Source of the DNA: Pseudoxanthomonas sp. YR558
Lineage (GTDB): Bacteria; Pseudomonadota; Gammaproteobacteria; Xanthomonadales; Xanthomonadaceae
Assembly (NCBI RefSeq): GCF_900116385.1
Contig: NZ_FPCI01000001.1
Span: forward strand, 992,001 to 1,056,000
Reading direction: 5' to 3'
Length of the DNA: 64,000 bases
Below are positions 23,989-32,876 of the stretch, in pieces (within the stretch, counting starts at the first letter, position 1; each line of letters begins with the position of its first letter). Below the pieces are notes generated by a model, which had not been told where the DNA came from, made no database searches, and saw only the letters and a list, made by a program, of their open reading frames with translations. A program made the position numbers and the translations under genes.

Positions 23989-25344
23989 TCAGCGCATCAG
24001 CACCACTTCCTCGGCGCTGGTGGGATGGATGGCCACCGTGTCGTGCAGGTCCGCGAGGGTGATGCCTTTCTTGAGCGCGACGGCGAACCCCTGCAGCATT
24101 TCGTCGGCGCCTTCACCCAACAGATGGATGCCGACCACGCGCTGCTCCTCACCCACGCAGACCAGCTTGAACAGGCTGCGCTGCGGCGAATCGGCCAGCG
24201 CGTGCAGCATGGGTCGGAAACGCGTGGTGTAGGTCTTCACGCTGTCTCCGTGCGCAGCGCGGGCCTCATCCTCGGTCTGTCCTACCTTGCCTGCGGGCGG
24301 GTGCGAAAAGACGACGGTCGCGATGTCGCGGTAATCCAGCCGGGCATCGGACTGTCCATCGAACACCCGGTCCATAAGCCGTCGCGCGGCCGCGATAGCC
24401 ACCGGCGTCAGCGCCGCCTGGCCGGTCACGTCGCCCACCGCATGGATGCCAGTTATGTTCGTGTCCTGCCATGCGTCCACCGGCACGAAACCCCGCGCAT
24501 CGGTCTTCACGCCCGCGGCCTCCAGCCCCATGTCGCCGGTATTCGGACGGCGGCCGGTGGCGAAGATCAACCCGTCGAAGCGCTCGCTGCGCGTGCCGTC
24601 TTCCGCCAGCACGATCACGCCGCCGTCGCGCGCTTCCTCCAGCGCCGCCACCGCATAACCGAAGTGCAGACGCACCCCATGCTGGCGCATGTCATCGGCC
24701 AGTTCCGCGGTGATCTGCGCGTCGAAGCCGTCGAGCAGCTTCTGGCTCCGCACGAACAGCTCCACCTGGCTACCCAGTGCCTGCAACACGCCAGCCAGTT
24801 CGACCGCGACGTAACCCCCGCCAACGATGGCCACGCGCTGCGGTGCGGCGCACAGGTTGAAGAAGTCGTCCGACACCTGCCCCAGCGCCGCGCCCGGAAT
24901 GTCCGGTCGCGAGGGCCGACCACCGGTAGCGATCAACAGGTGCCCCGCGCGCAACGGCACGCCGTCCGCGTTCACCACGGTGTGCGCGTCGAGCAATCGT
25001 CCGTGGCAGGGCATCAGCACCACGCCGCTTTCATCCAGCCGCTTGCGGTAGCTGGCATGGATGCCGGCGATGTAGCGCTGGCGATGGACGATGAATTCCT
25101 TCCAGTCGAGCACCGGCGGCGGCACGTCGAAGCCGAGCGACGATGCCAGCGCGATCTTCTGGGCCATGTCGGCCGCCAGCCACATCGCCTTCTTCGGTAC
25201 GCAGCCGACGTTGACGCAGGTGCCCCCCAGCTCCTTCGGTTCCAGCAAGGCGACCCGCGCACCGTGCGAGGCCGCGCGGAACGCGCCGGCGAGTCCGCCG
25301 GAGCCGCCGCCGATCACGACAAGATCGAATTCCTGTGGCGTCAT
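23989..25344 (-). CDS. gor: Glutathione-disulfide reductase
   Basis: This FAD- and NADPH-dependent enzyme keeps glutathione reduced. It has 451 residues. The FAD-binding VVIGGGSGGLAGAFRAA (9-25) is followed by the redox-active pair GGTCVNVGC (Cys43, Cys48). IVGGGYVAVELAGVL marks the NADPH site, and the C-terminal dimer domain ends with the catalytic TVAIHPTSAEE. The start at 25344 overlaps the upstream dehydrogenase stop by four bases (ATGA), so the two are translationally coupled. Confidence 0.94.
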   Translation of the reverse strand: MTPQEFDLVVIGGGSGGLAGAFRAASHGARVALLEPKELGGTCVNVGCVPKKAMWLAADMAQKIALASSLGFDVPPPVLDWKEFIVHRQRYIAGIHASYRKRLDESGVVLMPCHGRLLDAHTVVNADGVPLRAGHLLIATGGRPSRPDIPGAALGQVSDDFFNLCAAPQRVAIVGGGYVAVELAGVLQALGSQVELFVRSQKLLDGFDAQITAELADDMRQHGVRLHFGYAVAALEEARDGGVIVLAEDGTRSERFDGLIFATGRRPNTGDMGLEAAGVKTDARGFVPVDAWQDTNITGIHAVGDVTGQAALTPVAIAAARRLMDRVFDGQSDARLDYRDIATVVFSHPPAGKVGQTEDEARAAHGDSVKTYTTRFRPMLHALADSPQRSLFKLVCVGEEQRVVGIHLLGEGADEMLQGFAVALKKGITLADLHDTVAIHPTSAEEVVLMR

Positions 25345-26594
25345 GCGAATCGCTCCGGTCGGTAGGGAGTGGGATCGAAGGCCGGTGTACGGCCGGTGAT
25401 CATGTCGGCCATCAACTGGCCGGTGGCCGAGCTCATGCTGATGCCCAGCATGCCGTGGCCCGCGGCGATCCAGACACCGCGCTGGCCGGGCGCGCGGCCA
25501 AGCAATGGCAGATCGTCCCAGGTCATCGGACGCCAGCCGCACCAGCGCTCACGGACGTCCGGCCCAACGGGCTCGCGGAGGAACTCGCGCGCGCCCCGCT
25601 CCAGCGCGGCGAGGCGGGTCGGGTTAAGACGGTCGTCGTGGCCGGAGAATTCCATCGTGCTGCCGAGCCGGAAACCGCTCTCCCACACGGTGACGCACAC
25701 CGAGCGATCCTTCAGCACCATCGGATGGCGCGGCACCCGCGTGGGTCGCGAGTAGGTGATCGAGTAGCCCTTGCCGGGCTGGATGGGCGCGCGAATACCG
25801 AGCCGGCGCGCGAACGCGGGCGTCCAGGCGCCCAGCGCGATCACCGCTTCGCGCCCTTCCCGCGGCTTCTGGTCCGTCGTTACCCGAACACCTTCGCCAA
25901 ACTGTTCGAGACGCTCCACGCGACAGTACTCGTCGATGACGCCGCCACGGGCACGCACCACGCGCGCGAGTTCGGCCACGTAGCGGTCCGGGCGCAGGCG
26001 GGCATCGCCCGGGAACCGGATGGCGCCCGCCACGCCCGGCAACATCGCGGGCTCCTCGCGCTCGTAGTCGTGCCCACCGAACACCTGCGTGGCAATACCG
26101 AATTCCTTCAGCACCACGCTTTCGTCCACGTATTGCTGGAACTTGCGCGGGTCGCGGAAGACGTAATCCAGACCTTCTTCCTCGAACTCGCACTGCAAGC
26201 CGTAGCGACCGACCCAATCGGCCAATCGCGTACGCGCATCATCGAGCAATGCCGCGCGTGCTTGTGTGCTCTCCCGCCAGTCGCGCGTGTTGCAGCGCAT
26301 GGCGAAGCGCAACAACCAGTGCCACAACGCCGGATCGAAACGGGGCTTGAGATAGAGCGGCGCATCGGGCGTGAACATCCAGCGCAACGCCTGCGCCACC
26401 ACGCCAGGCGCCGCGAGCGGCGGCGCATGGCTGGGCGTGATCGTGCCGCAGTTGCCGTGCGAAGCGCCTCCGCCTGCGGGGCCCGCATCGATGACGCGCA
26501 CGCTGCGGCCAGCTTCCAGCAACGCCAGGGCAGTCGCCAGGCCGATGGCACCGCCACCGATGATGAGGACGTCGTCGCGGGAGGAATTCACCAC
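25341..26594 (-). CDS. FAD-dependent D-amino-acid dehydrogenase-like oxidoreductase
   Basis: This 417-residue protein is of the DAO/DadA family. The dinucleotide-binding motif VLIIGGGAIGLATALALLEA is at residues 9-28, the substrate domain contains GKGYSITYSRPTR, and the C-terminal FAD contact is WIAAGHGMLGISMS. Likely substrates are D-amino acids, hydroxyproline isomers or other imino acids; this is not decided by sequence. The apparent start is a GTG at 26594 without a clear ribosome site, so the exact N-terminus is uncertain. It overlaps glutathione reductase by four bases. Confidence 0.87.
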   Translation of the reverse strand: MVNSSRDDVLIIGGGAIGLATALALLEAGRSVRVIDAGPAGGGASHGNCGTITPSHAPPLAAPGVVAQALRWMFTPDAPLYLKPRFDPALWHWLLRFAMRCNTRDWRESTQARAALLDDARTRLADWVGRYGLQCEFEEEGLDYVFRDPRKFQQYVDESVVLKEFGIATQVFGGHDYEREEPAMLPGVAGAIRFPGDARLRPDRYVAELARVVRARGGVIDEYCRVERLEQFGEGVRVTTDQKPREGREAVIALGAWTPAFARRLGIRAPIQPGKGYSITYSRPTRVPRHPMVLKDRSVCVTVWESGFRLGSTMEFSGHDDRLNPTRLAALERGAREFLREPVGPDVRERWCGWRPMTWDDLPLLGRAPGQRGVWIAAGHGMLGISMSSATGQLMADMITGRTPAFDPTPYRPERFA

Positions 26595-26610
26595 GACAGT
26601 GTAGTCGCAA

Positions 26611-27858
26611 TCACGCAGTGCGAAGGCGCAGCGGCTGCCACTTGGCGTAGGTCAGCGAGCGCCATGCCCATTCCATCGGTCCGAACCGGAAGCGCGACAG
26701 CCAGGCATGGCTGAGCAGCACCTGCACACTGAAGAAGATCAGGGCGAACAGCGGGTGCCAGGCGCGCGGCAACTGTTCGAAGTAGCCCAGCCCATAGCCG
26801 TAGAAGATCCACGTGCACACCAGCGACTGCATCAGGTAGTTGGTAAGGGCCATCCGGCCCGCTGGCGCCAGCACTGTGAGAGAGCGCTCGCCCATCGGGC
26901 TCTGCAATGCTCTCAGGATCCACGCCAGGTAACCCAGGCACATCAGCAGGTTGGCCGCCATCTGCAGCGCGAAGGCCGTGGATACGCGCAGGTTGAAGGT
27001 CGTCGGATCCATCGTCGGCGACAGCGCCACCGAGCCGAGCATGGCCAGCAACCCGAGCGGCAACGCCACCCAGCGCAGCCCGGCGTAGAGACGCGGAAAC
27101 TCGAGCGGACGCGCAATAGCGCCGCTGCGCACGAACCACGCGCCCAGCAGGAACAAGCCGAAGGCGATGAACCCGAACATGGTGATGTTGCTCAGCGCCA
27201 TGCCGGTGCTCTTGAAGCGCTGCCATGTCGCATCGACGTAGCTGCCACTGGCGTAAGCAGCCCGCTCGCTATCGACGAGCGCCTGCATCTGCGCACCGAT
27301 CTCGCCCATCGCCTTGTCCCAGCCCTCGGTGCCGCCGAGCAGCGAACCCATTGCGCCCATCAGGTACATGAAGCCGATCGGCATGACGTAGGCGCCAAGC
27401 CCGAACCACACGTACCAGCGGTACGGCAACGGCCGGAATGCCAGAAGCAGGAACGAACACAGGGCGTACATCATCAGGATGTCGCCCGCCCAGATGAAGA
27501 TCGCGTGCACCAGGCCGATCGCCAGCAGGACAAGTCCGCGGCGCCAGTAGATACCGGCGAACGGGCGGCCTGCCTGCTCGGCGCGCTGCGACATCACCGC
27601 GAACCCCATGCCGAACAACAGCGAGAACAACGTGTAGAACTTGCCCTGCACAAGTACGTAGATCAGCAGGTCGACGATGCGGTCCGCTCCGGTCAGCGCC
27701 GGATCCACGCCGCTCGCCGAGGCCATCACCGGGCCCACGAAGCCTTCGAGATTCATCAACAGGATGCCCAGCAGCGCGAAGCCGCGCAGCACGTCCATCG
27801 CCTCGATGCGCTCCGCCATCCCCACCGGTGCCAGGTTTTCCGTGATCGTCGCCGTCAT
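26611..27858 (-). CDS. DUF418 multi-spanning membrane protein
   Basis: This 415-residue protein has a short N-terminus followed by RIEAMDVLRGFALLGILLMN, the typical opening of DUF418/heparan-glucosaminide-acyltransferase-like proteins. About ten membrane helices follow. The C-terminal DUF418 part contains GRMALTNYLMQSLVCTWIFY and LLSHAWLSRFRFGPMEWAWR. Relatives may acylate envelope components, but no reaction is proven. It lies 16 bases before the D-amino-acid dehydrogenase in the same direction. Confidence 0.9.
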   Translation of the reverse strand: MTATITENLAPVGMAERIEAMDVLRGFALLGILLMNLEGFVGPVMASASGVDPALTGADRIVDLLIYVLVQGKFYTLFSLLFGMGFAVMSQRAEQAGRPFAGIYWRRGLVLLAIGLVHAIFIWAGDILMMYALCSFLLLAFRPLPYRWYVWFGLGAYVMPIGFMYLMGAMGSLLGGTEGWDKAMGEIGAQMQALVDSERAAYASGSYVDATWQRFKSTGMALSNITMFGFIAFGLFLLGAWFVRSGAIARPLEFPRLYAGLRWVALPLGLLAMLGSVALSPTMDPTTFNLRVSTAFALQMAANLLMCLGYLAWILRALQSPMGERSLTVLAPAGRMALTNYLMQSLVCTWIFYGYGLGYFEQLPRAWHPLFALIFFSVQVLLSHAWLSRFRFGPMEWAWRSLTYAKWQPLRLRTA

Positions 27859-27918
27859 TCCCTTCCCCCTGGATCGAAGCCTCGATTAGAACATGCCCGC
27901 CACACCGTCCTGTGCGCC

Positions 27919-27948
27919 AAAAAAAACGGCCCGCGTGCGCAGGCCGTT
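27919..27948 (-). terminator. Terminator of the SlyD-like gene
   Basis: On the minus strand a stem GGCCGTT pairs with AACGGCC across a loop and runs into eight T residues (AAAAAAAA on the plus strand, 27919-27926). It lies about 25 bases after the stop of the peptidyl-prolyl isomerase gene. Confidence 0.88.
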
Positions 27949-27970
27949 CGATGGACGCATCGGGCGCGAC

Positions 27971-28450
27971 TCAGTGGTGGTGGCCACCGTCGCCGTGCAC
28001 GTGACCGTGCTCGAGTTCCTCGGCACTGGCTTCACGCACTTCGACGATCTCCACGTCGAAGTGCAGGTCCTTGCCCGCCATCGGGTGGTTGAGGTCCACG
28101 TCGACCACGCTCATGCCCACCTTCTCGATGGTGACGGCGCGCGGGCCGAAGTTGGTCTGCAGCACGACCTGCTGGCCGGGGATCAGGCGCTGGTTGCCGA
28201 AGTGCTTCTTGGGCACGCGCTGGGTCAGGCCGTCGCGACGCTCGCCATAGGCATCGGCCGCGGCGACATCGACGCCGAAGCTCTCGCCGGCTTCACGGTC
28301 CTGCATCGCGTTCTCGAGGCCCGGGATGATGTTGCCATGGCCGATCAGGATCGCCAGCGGCTCGCGGTCCTTCGAGGTTTCGATCGGCTCCTGGCCGGCT
28401 TCGGACACGGTGTAGTGGAAACGGACGACGCTGTCTTTTGCGATTTTCAT
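27971..28450 (-). CDS. slyD: FKBP-type peptidyl-prolyl isomerase, SlyD-like
   Basis: This is a 159-residue cytoplasmic prolyl isomerase and chaperone. The FKBP domain starts MKIAKDSVVRFHYTV, and the insert-in-flap region (about residues 65-125) is typical of SlyD. NHPMAGKDLHFDVEIVEVREAS is the conserved exit strand. The tail EHGHVHGDGGHHH is a His-rich metal-binding end, as in SlyD proteins that help nickel delivery. The true start is 28450; sequence further upstream in frame is non-coding. Confidence 0.94.
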   Translation of the reverse strand: MKIAKDSVVRFHYTVSEAGQEPIETSKDREPLAILIGHGNIIPGLENAMQDREAGESFGVDVAAADAYGERRDGLTQRVPKKHFGNQRLIPGQQVVLQTNFGPRAVTIEKVGMSVVDVDLNHPMAGKDLHFDVEIVEVREASAEELEHGHVHGDGGHHH

Positions 28451-28537
28451 GCGGGACTCTGGGCGGGGCCTGCCTGCCGGCCGGCAGGACAGGAGCGGCT
28501 TGTCGGCCGCGAGGGAATGCGGCGAAGATGCGCCGCA

Positions 28538-29095
28538 ATGAAGGCCCGACATTATCCCGGCTTGCCCCTGCCCGCGCCACTTCAGCGCTGGGCCGCGCTG
28601 TCCCTCTGCGCCGTCGTGTTGGGCCTGGCCGGCTGTGGCGGTTCCAAACCCCAGGCCAGGAAATCCTCGCCCCCGCCCGCGCAGCGCGCGTGGCCCGTGG
28701 TGGAGGCCGACGATCCGGCCGCCGCGACGGCAGTGCTGATGCGGGCTATCGGCCTCGTAGGCACGCCTTACCGGTACGGCGGCAACACCCCGGAGTCCGG
28801 CTTCGACTGCAGTGGCCTGGTCACTTATGTATTCCGGGACATGCTGGATGTCCGCCTGCCCCGGACCTCGCGCGAGCTGGCGGGCGTGCAGGGCCCGAAG
28901 ATCGAGCCCCTCCGGTTGGCGCCGGCCGATCTGGTGTTCTTCGGCAGCCGGGGGAATGTCACCCACGTGGGCATTTACGTGGGTGAGGGGCGCTTCGTCC
29001 ACGCGCCGAGCACCGGGGGTACGGTCCGGCTGGACCATCTGGACGGTCCCTACTGGCGGGACCATTACACCGGCGCGAAACGCGTCCTTCGTTAG
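28538..29095 (+). CDS. NlpC/P60 cell-wall hydrolase, lipoprotein (copy 1)
   Basis: This 185-residue lipoprotein has a signal ending LGLAGC (Cys33) and an NlpC/P60 peptidase domain that cleaves peptidoglycan stem peptides. The catalytic residues are Cys91 in GFDCSGLV, His143 in THVGIYV and His155 in FVHAPS, all present. An ATG at 28517 is an alternative start. It is divergent from slyD and is followed by a second paralogue 118 bases on. Confidence 0.9.
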   Translation: MKARHYPGLPLPAPLQRWAALSLCAVVLGLAGCGGSKPQARKSSPPPAQRAWPVVEADDPAAATAVLMRAIGLVGTPYRYGGNTPESGFDCSGLVTYVFRDMLDVRLPRTSRELAGVQGPKIEPLRLAPADLVFFGSRGNVTHVGIYVGEGRFVHAPSTGGTVRLDHLDGPYWRDHYTGAKRVLR

Positions 29096-29213
29096 GAATC
29101 GGTCAACTCTGTGACAGCGGACGTTCACTCTTAACGAATAAATAACGATTTCTGAACCAAATCGGTCCGATCAGCCGGCATTATCGTGATCATCCTGTGA
29201 AACCTTCCCGCGC
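29096..29213 (+). promoter_or_regulatory. AT-rich leader before the second NlpC/P60 gene
   Basis: This gap is unusually AT-rich for the window. It holds TAACGA twice (about 29132 and 29143), a TAAATA -10-like element between them, and an inverted repeat CGATTT/AAATCG (29146-29151 and 29159-29164). It is a plausible promoter and operator for the downstream hydrolase, but no regulator is identified. Confidence 0.35.
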
Positions 29214-29996
29214 GTGACGACCGACGACCTGCCGCCAGGCCTGCCAGCCGCCACCCACCGCATCCCGCGGGGGGTTACCCGAATCCTCCTCAGCCTGTCG
29301 CTCTGCGTCGCCGCCTCCACGGCTGTCGCCCAGAACGCGCCGGCCCCGGTCGACGCTGCCGCCCCGGCCGCCGTCAGCGCCGATGTGGTCGAAGCGCCCG
29401 CCGCGACCCCGGCCAAGTCGGTTACCGCCAGCGTCAAGGAAAAGGCCGCCGAGGCCGCGACCGCGACGCTCTCCGCCCTGCTCCCGCGCCTGGCCGCCAG
29501 CGATACGCTGCCGCTGGTCGATCGTTCGGCAATGGTCGCTGGCGACATCAGCAAGCTGCTGGCCGCCTACGACCTCAGCAAGGAAGGCGTGGTCGCCCAG
29601 GAACAGCAAGGCGGCAAGGTCCAGGTCGTACTGCAGCGCGCGCTCGCACTGATGGGCACGCCCTACCGTTGGGGCGGCACCTCGCCCGACAGTGGCTTCG
29701 ACTGCAGCGGCCTGGTCGGTTACGTGTTCCGCACCGCGCTCGGCATCGAACTGCCGCGCGTCTCCCGCGACATGGCCAGCAAGGCGGACGCCGAACTGAT
29801 CGGCGCGCGCGAGGAACTGCGCCAGGGAGACCTGGTGTTCTTCGGCCTGAAGGGCCGCGTGAACCATGTCGGCATCTACGTCGGCGAAGGCCGCTTCCTG
29901 CACTCGCCCAGCCGCGGCAAGGATGTGCGCGTGGACACGCTGCTGACCGGCTACTGGGGCAACCGCTACCTCAGCGGCCGCCGCGTCGCGATGTAA
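29214..29996 (+). CDS. NlpC/P60 cell-wall hydrolase, secreted (copy 2)
   Basis: This 260-residue protein has an N-terminal export segment (about residues 20-39, ending STAVAQ), an Ala/Val-rich linker and a C-terminal NlpC/P60 domain. Catalytic Cys164 (GFDCSGLVGYVF), His218 (NHVGIYV) and His230 (FLHSPS) are present. The start is GTG at 29214 with no strong ribosome site, so the N-terminus is tentative. Its domain is clearly paralogous to the preceding gene, but it has a long helical spacer instead of a lipid anchor. Confidence 0.88.
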   Translation: MTTDDLPPGLPAATHRIPRGVTRILLSLSLCVAASTAVAQNAPAPVDAAAPAAVSADVVEAPAATPAKSVTASVKEKAAEAATATLSALLPRLAASDTLPLVDRSAMVAGDISKLLAAYDLSKEGVVAQEQQGGKVQVVLQRALALMGTPYRWGGTSPDSGFDCSGLVGYVFRTALGIELPRVSRDMASKADAELIGAREELRQGDLVFFGLKGRVNHVGIYVGEGRFLHSPSRGKDVRVDTLLTGYWGNRYLSGRRVAM

Positions 29997-30019
29997 CGCG
30001 CAGCGCAGATCCGCGATGC

Positions 30020-30052
30020 GAAGAAGGCCGCCCTGTGCGGCCTTCTTCTTTT
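30020..30052 (+). terminator. Terminator after the second NlpC/P60 gene
   Basis: A 12-bp perfect stem GAAGAAGGCCGC/GCGGCCTTCTTC with a 5-base loop is followed by TTTT. It lies 24 bases past the stop and is a strong intrinsic terminator. Confidence 0.9.
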
Positions 30053-30159
30053 CGGTTCGGTGCAGCGCAACTTGCGCCGCATGGCGCGTTGCCGCCATCC
30101 TCCGGCAAACGCCACATGCGCGTCATCCAACCATTCGCGCCGAAGGGGAGTCGTACGCG

Positions 30160-31029
30160 ATGCAGGCTTCATTGCTGACCAACCTGCTGCTGCCGTTGGC
30201 CTTGGGCATCATCATGCTCGGGCTGGGATTGGGGCTGACGCTGGACGACTTCCGTCGCGTCGCGCGTTATCCGCGCGCGGTGCTGATCGGACTCGCGCTG
30301 CAGACGCTGGTACTGCCTTGGGTCGCGTTCGGGCTGGCGCTGGCGTTCGGCCTGCCGGCCGAGCTCGCCGTCGGACTCATGCTGCTCGCGGCTTCGCCCG
30401 GTGGCGCGACCGCCAACATCTATAGCCATCTCGCCCGCGGCGATGTGGCGCTGAACATCACCCTGACGGCGATCAACAGCCTGGTCTGCCTGCTGACGCT
30501 GCCGGTGATCCTCAACCTGTCGCTGGAGTACTTCCTCGGCGCCGGCCAGTACGTGCCGCCGCCGACGAAGAAGGTGGTCGAGGTCGCCGCCATCATCCTG
30601 CTGCCTGTCGCGATCGGCATGTTGCTGCGCGCGAAGGCGCCGGGTTTCGCAGCGCGCGCGGAGAAGCCGATCCGGCTGCTGTCGGTCCTCGTGCTCGCCT
30701 TGCTGGTGGTCGCCGCGGTCGTGCAGTCATGGGAAACGCTGGCCACCTACTTCGCCATCGTCGGCCTGGCCTGCTTGCTATTCAATCTGGTCAGCATGGG
30801 CGCTGGCTACGTGGCGCCGCTGGCGCTGCGCCTGCCGAAGAAGCAGGCCATCGCCATCGCGATGGAGATCGGCATCCACAACGGCACGCTGGCGATCTTC
30901 ATCGCGCTCAACGTGCTGGAGAAACCGACGATCTCCGTGCCGGCGGCGGTCTACAGCCTGCTGATGTTCGTCACCGCAGCGGTGTTCGCCTGGTGGGTGT
31001 CGCGCAGCGCGCGCGAGGCCAGCGCCTAG
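30160..31029 (+). CDS. Bile acid:sodium symporter family transporter
   Basis: This is a 289-residue inner-membrane transporter of the BASS family with about nine or ten helices. LMLLAASPGGATANIYSHLARGD spans the sodium-binding crossover region seen in the family. AMEIGIHNGTLAIFIAL near the C-terminus is the second conserved motif. The start at 30160 has a GGGGAG upstream; a longer frame from 30016 would cross the preceding terminator. Substrates of bacterial members include organic anions; none is inferred here. Confidence 0.9.
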   Translation: MQASLLTNLLLPLALGIIMLGLGLGLTLDDFRRVARYPRAVLIGLALQTLVLPWVAFGLALAFGLPAELAVGLMLLAASPGGATANIYSHLARGDVALNITLTAINSLVCLLTLPVILNLSLEYFLGAGQYVPPPTKKVVEVAAIILLPVAIGMLLRAKAPGFAARAEKPIRLLSVLVLALLVVAAVVQSWETLATYFAIVGLACLLFNLVSMGAGYVAPLALRLPKKQAIAIAMEIGIHNGTLAIFIALNVLEKPTISVPAAVYSLLMFVTAAVFAWWVSRSAREASA

Positions 31030-31463
31030 CTGCCGGCACCGGAACCGCGCGCTACATAGGCCATGCTGATCGATGCAGGCGCCGTGTCGGCGAAGCCGAA
31101 CTGCGCATAGAGGTGCCGGGCTTCTCCATCCGCGACCAACATGACGTAGGCCGAGGGTGGTGCGTTTGCGCGCAACCATGCATCCAGCGCCGCCATGATG
31201 CGCTTGCCCAATCCCTGCCCCTGGTGGTCCCGTCGCACGGCGATGTCCACGACGACGAACACGGTGCCGCCGTCGCCGACCACCCGCCCCATGCCGATCA
31301 CGTCACCGGCCTTCAGCAGACTGACTCCGTACAACGTGTTCGCAAGCCCGCGCTCCGCGGCTTGCTGCGACTTCGGCGACAGGCCCGTCTCGATGCGGAG
31401 CCGCCGGTAGGTCGGCGCATCGGGGAACGACTCGACCAGTTCGATCGTCCCGGCGTCGCTCAT
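31026..31463 (-). CDS. GNAT-family N-acetyltransferase
   Basis: This is a 145-residue acetyl-CoA-dependent acetyltransferase. The acetyl-CoA loop is VRRDHQGQGLGKRIMAAL (about residues 77-94), preceded by the beta strand FVVVDIAV, and the C-terminal YAQFGFADTAPASISMAY is typical of the fold. The start overlaps the stop of the dicarboxylate symporter by four bases (ATGA), so it is coupled to it. The substrate is unknown. Confidence 0.9.
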   Translation of the reverse strand: MSDAGTIELVESFPDAPTYRRLRIETGLSPKSQQAAERGLANTLYGVSLLKAGDVIGMGRVVGDGGTVFVVVDIAVRRDHQGQGLGKRIMAALDAWLRANAPPSAYVMLVADGEARHLYAQFGFADTAPASISMAYVARGSGAGS

Positions 31464-32737
31464 GGCGTCGGCGCTGCGTCGTCCGCGAGGCCCACGTTCG
31501 TCGACGCCGATTCGTAGACCTCCCTGTCCAGCAGGCCGGTCTCCTTCGCCACCAGCACCGGTACCAGCATCTGGCCGGTCACGTTGGTCATCGTGCGCAT
31601 CATGTCGAGGATGCGGTCGATCGCCACGAGCAGACCGATGCCTTCCAGCGGCAGGTTCGCCGCGCTCAGCACCAGCGTGACCATCACCGTCGCCGTACCC
31701 GGCACACCGGCCGTGCCGAAGCTGCCCAGCACGGAGGCCAGCAGGATGACGAAGTACTGGTTCACCGACAGGTCCAGACCGAAGTACTGCGCCACGAAGA
31801 TCGAGGTCAGCGCCGGATAGATCGCGCCGCAGCCGTCCATCTTGATGCTGGCGCCGAGCGGCACGGCAAACGCGGCGTAATCCTTGTCGACGCCGAGGTT
31901 GTGGGTGACGCTGCGCAACGCGACCGGCATCGAGGCGAAACTGGACGAACTGACGAACGCCACCTGCATGCCCGGCGCCGCGCCGCGGAAGAACTTCCAC
32001 GGGTTCAGGCCATGCGCGAGCAGCAGGCTGCCGTACACCACCACGATGTGGAGCGCGCAGGCGACGTACAACGCACCGATGTAGCTGCCCAGCGGCAGCA
32101 GCTTCTCGAAGCCGTACGTGCCCACCAGCGAACCGATCAGGCCGAACGTACCCAGCGGGGTCATTTCCAGCACGAAGCGGGTGACCTGCACCATGGTGTC
32201 GCTGGCCTCGCCCGCGAGCTTGCGCAGGCCCGCGCTGCGTTCGCCGAGCTTCACGAGTGCGAAACCGAGCAATCCCGCGAAGAAGATCACCTGCAGGATC
32301 TTGCCTTCGGTCAACGCCTTGAACGGATTGGCGGGCACGATGTCGAGCAGCACCTGCACCGGCGTGGGCACTTCGCGGACCTGGTAGTCGGGCGCCATCA
32401 TCAGGCCCGTCAGTCCCTTGCCTGGCTGCACCACCCAGCCCACGGCCAGGCCCACGCAGACGGCGAGTGCCGCGGTCGCGGCGAACCACAGGAACGTGCG
32501 CCCACCCAGCGCCGCCACGGACTTTTGTCCGTGCAAACTGGACACCGCATTGATCACCGCAAAGAACACCAGCGGCACCGCGATCATCTTGATCAGCGTG
32601 ACGTACAGATCGCCCAGCGGCTTCAGCCAGGTCCCCGCCGCCGGCCCCATCAGCCAGCCTGCGAGCGCGCCCAGCACGAAGCCGGCGACGACGCGCTGCC
32701 AGAACGGGATCTTCAACCAGGCCGACACCAGCTTCAT
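31460..32737 (-). CDS. Dicarboxylate/amino acid:cation symporter (DAACS family)
   Basis: This is a 425-residue inner-membrane symporter of the GltP/DctA type. Two hairpin signatures are visible: the serine-rich FVSSSSFASMPVAL and LGASIKMDGCGAIYPALTS. GSFGTAGVPGTATVM and IDRILDMMRTMTNVTGQ bind cation and substrate in relatives. The likely substrate is glutamate/aspartate or C4-dicarboxylates. The order symporter then GNAT suggests one transcript. Confidence 0.92.
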   Translation of the reverse strand: MKLVSAWLKIPFWQRVVAGFVLGALAGWLMGPAAGTWLKPLGDLYVTLIKMIAVPLVFFAVINAVSSLHGQKSVAALGGRTFLWFAATAALAVCVGLAVGWVVQPGKGLTGLMMAPDYQVREVPTPVQVLLDIVPANPFKALTEGKILQVIFFAGLLGFALVKLGERSAGLRKLAGEASDTMVQVTRFVLEMTPLGTFGLIGSLVGTYGFEKLLPLGSYIGALYVACALHIVVVYGSLLLAHGLNPWKFFRGAAPGMQVAFVSSSSFASMPVALRSVTHNLGVDKDYAAFAVPLGASIKMDGCGAIYPALTSIFVAQYFGLDLSVNQYFVILLASVLGSFGTAGVPGTATVMVTLVLSAANLPLEGIGLLVAIDRILDMMRTMTNVTGQMLVPVLVAKETGLLDREVYESASTNVGLADDAAPTP

Positions 32738-32876
32738 CCAGACGACTCACTTAAATGGACGGGACACCTTATCCCAAGGCCTACCCCGGGGCGACCTTGC
32801 GGGCGGAATGCCGGGTGTCATGAACAGGACACTGCCCGGACGGCATAATGATGCGTCTGCCTTTCCCCGGTTCATC

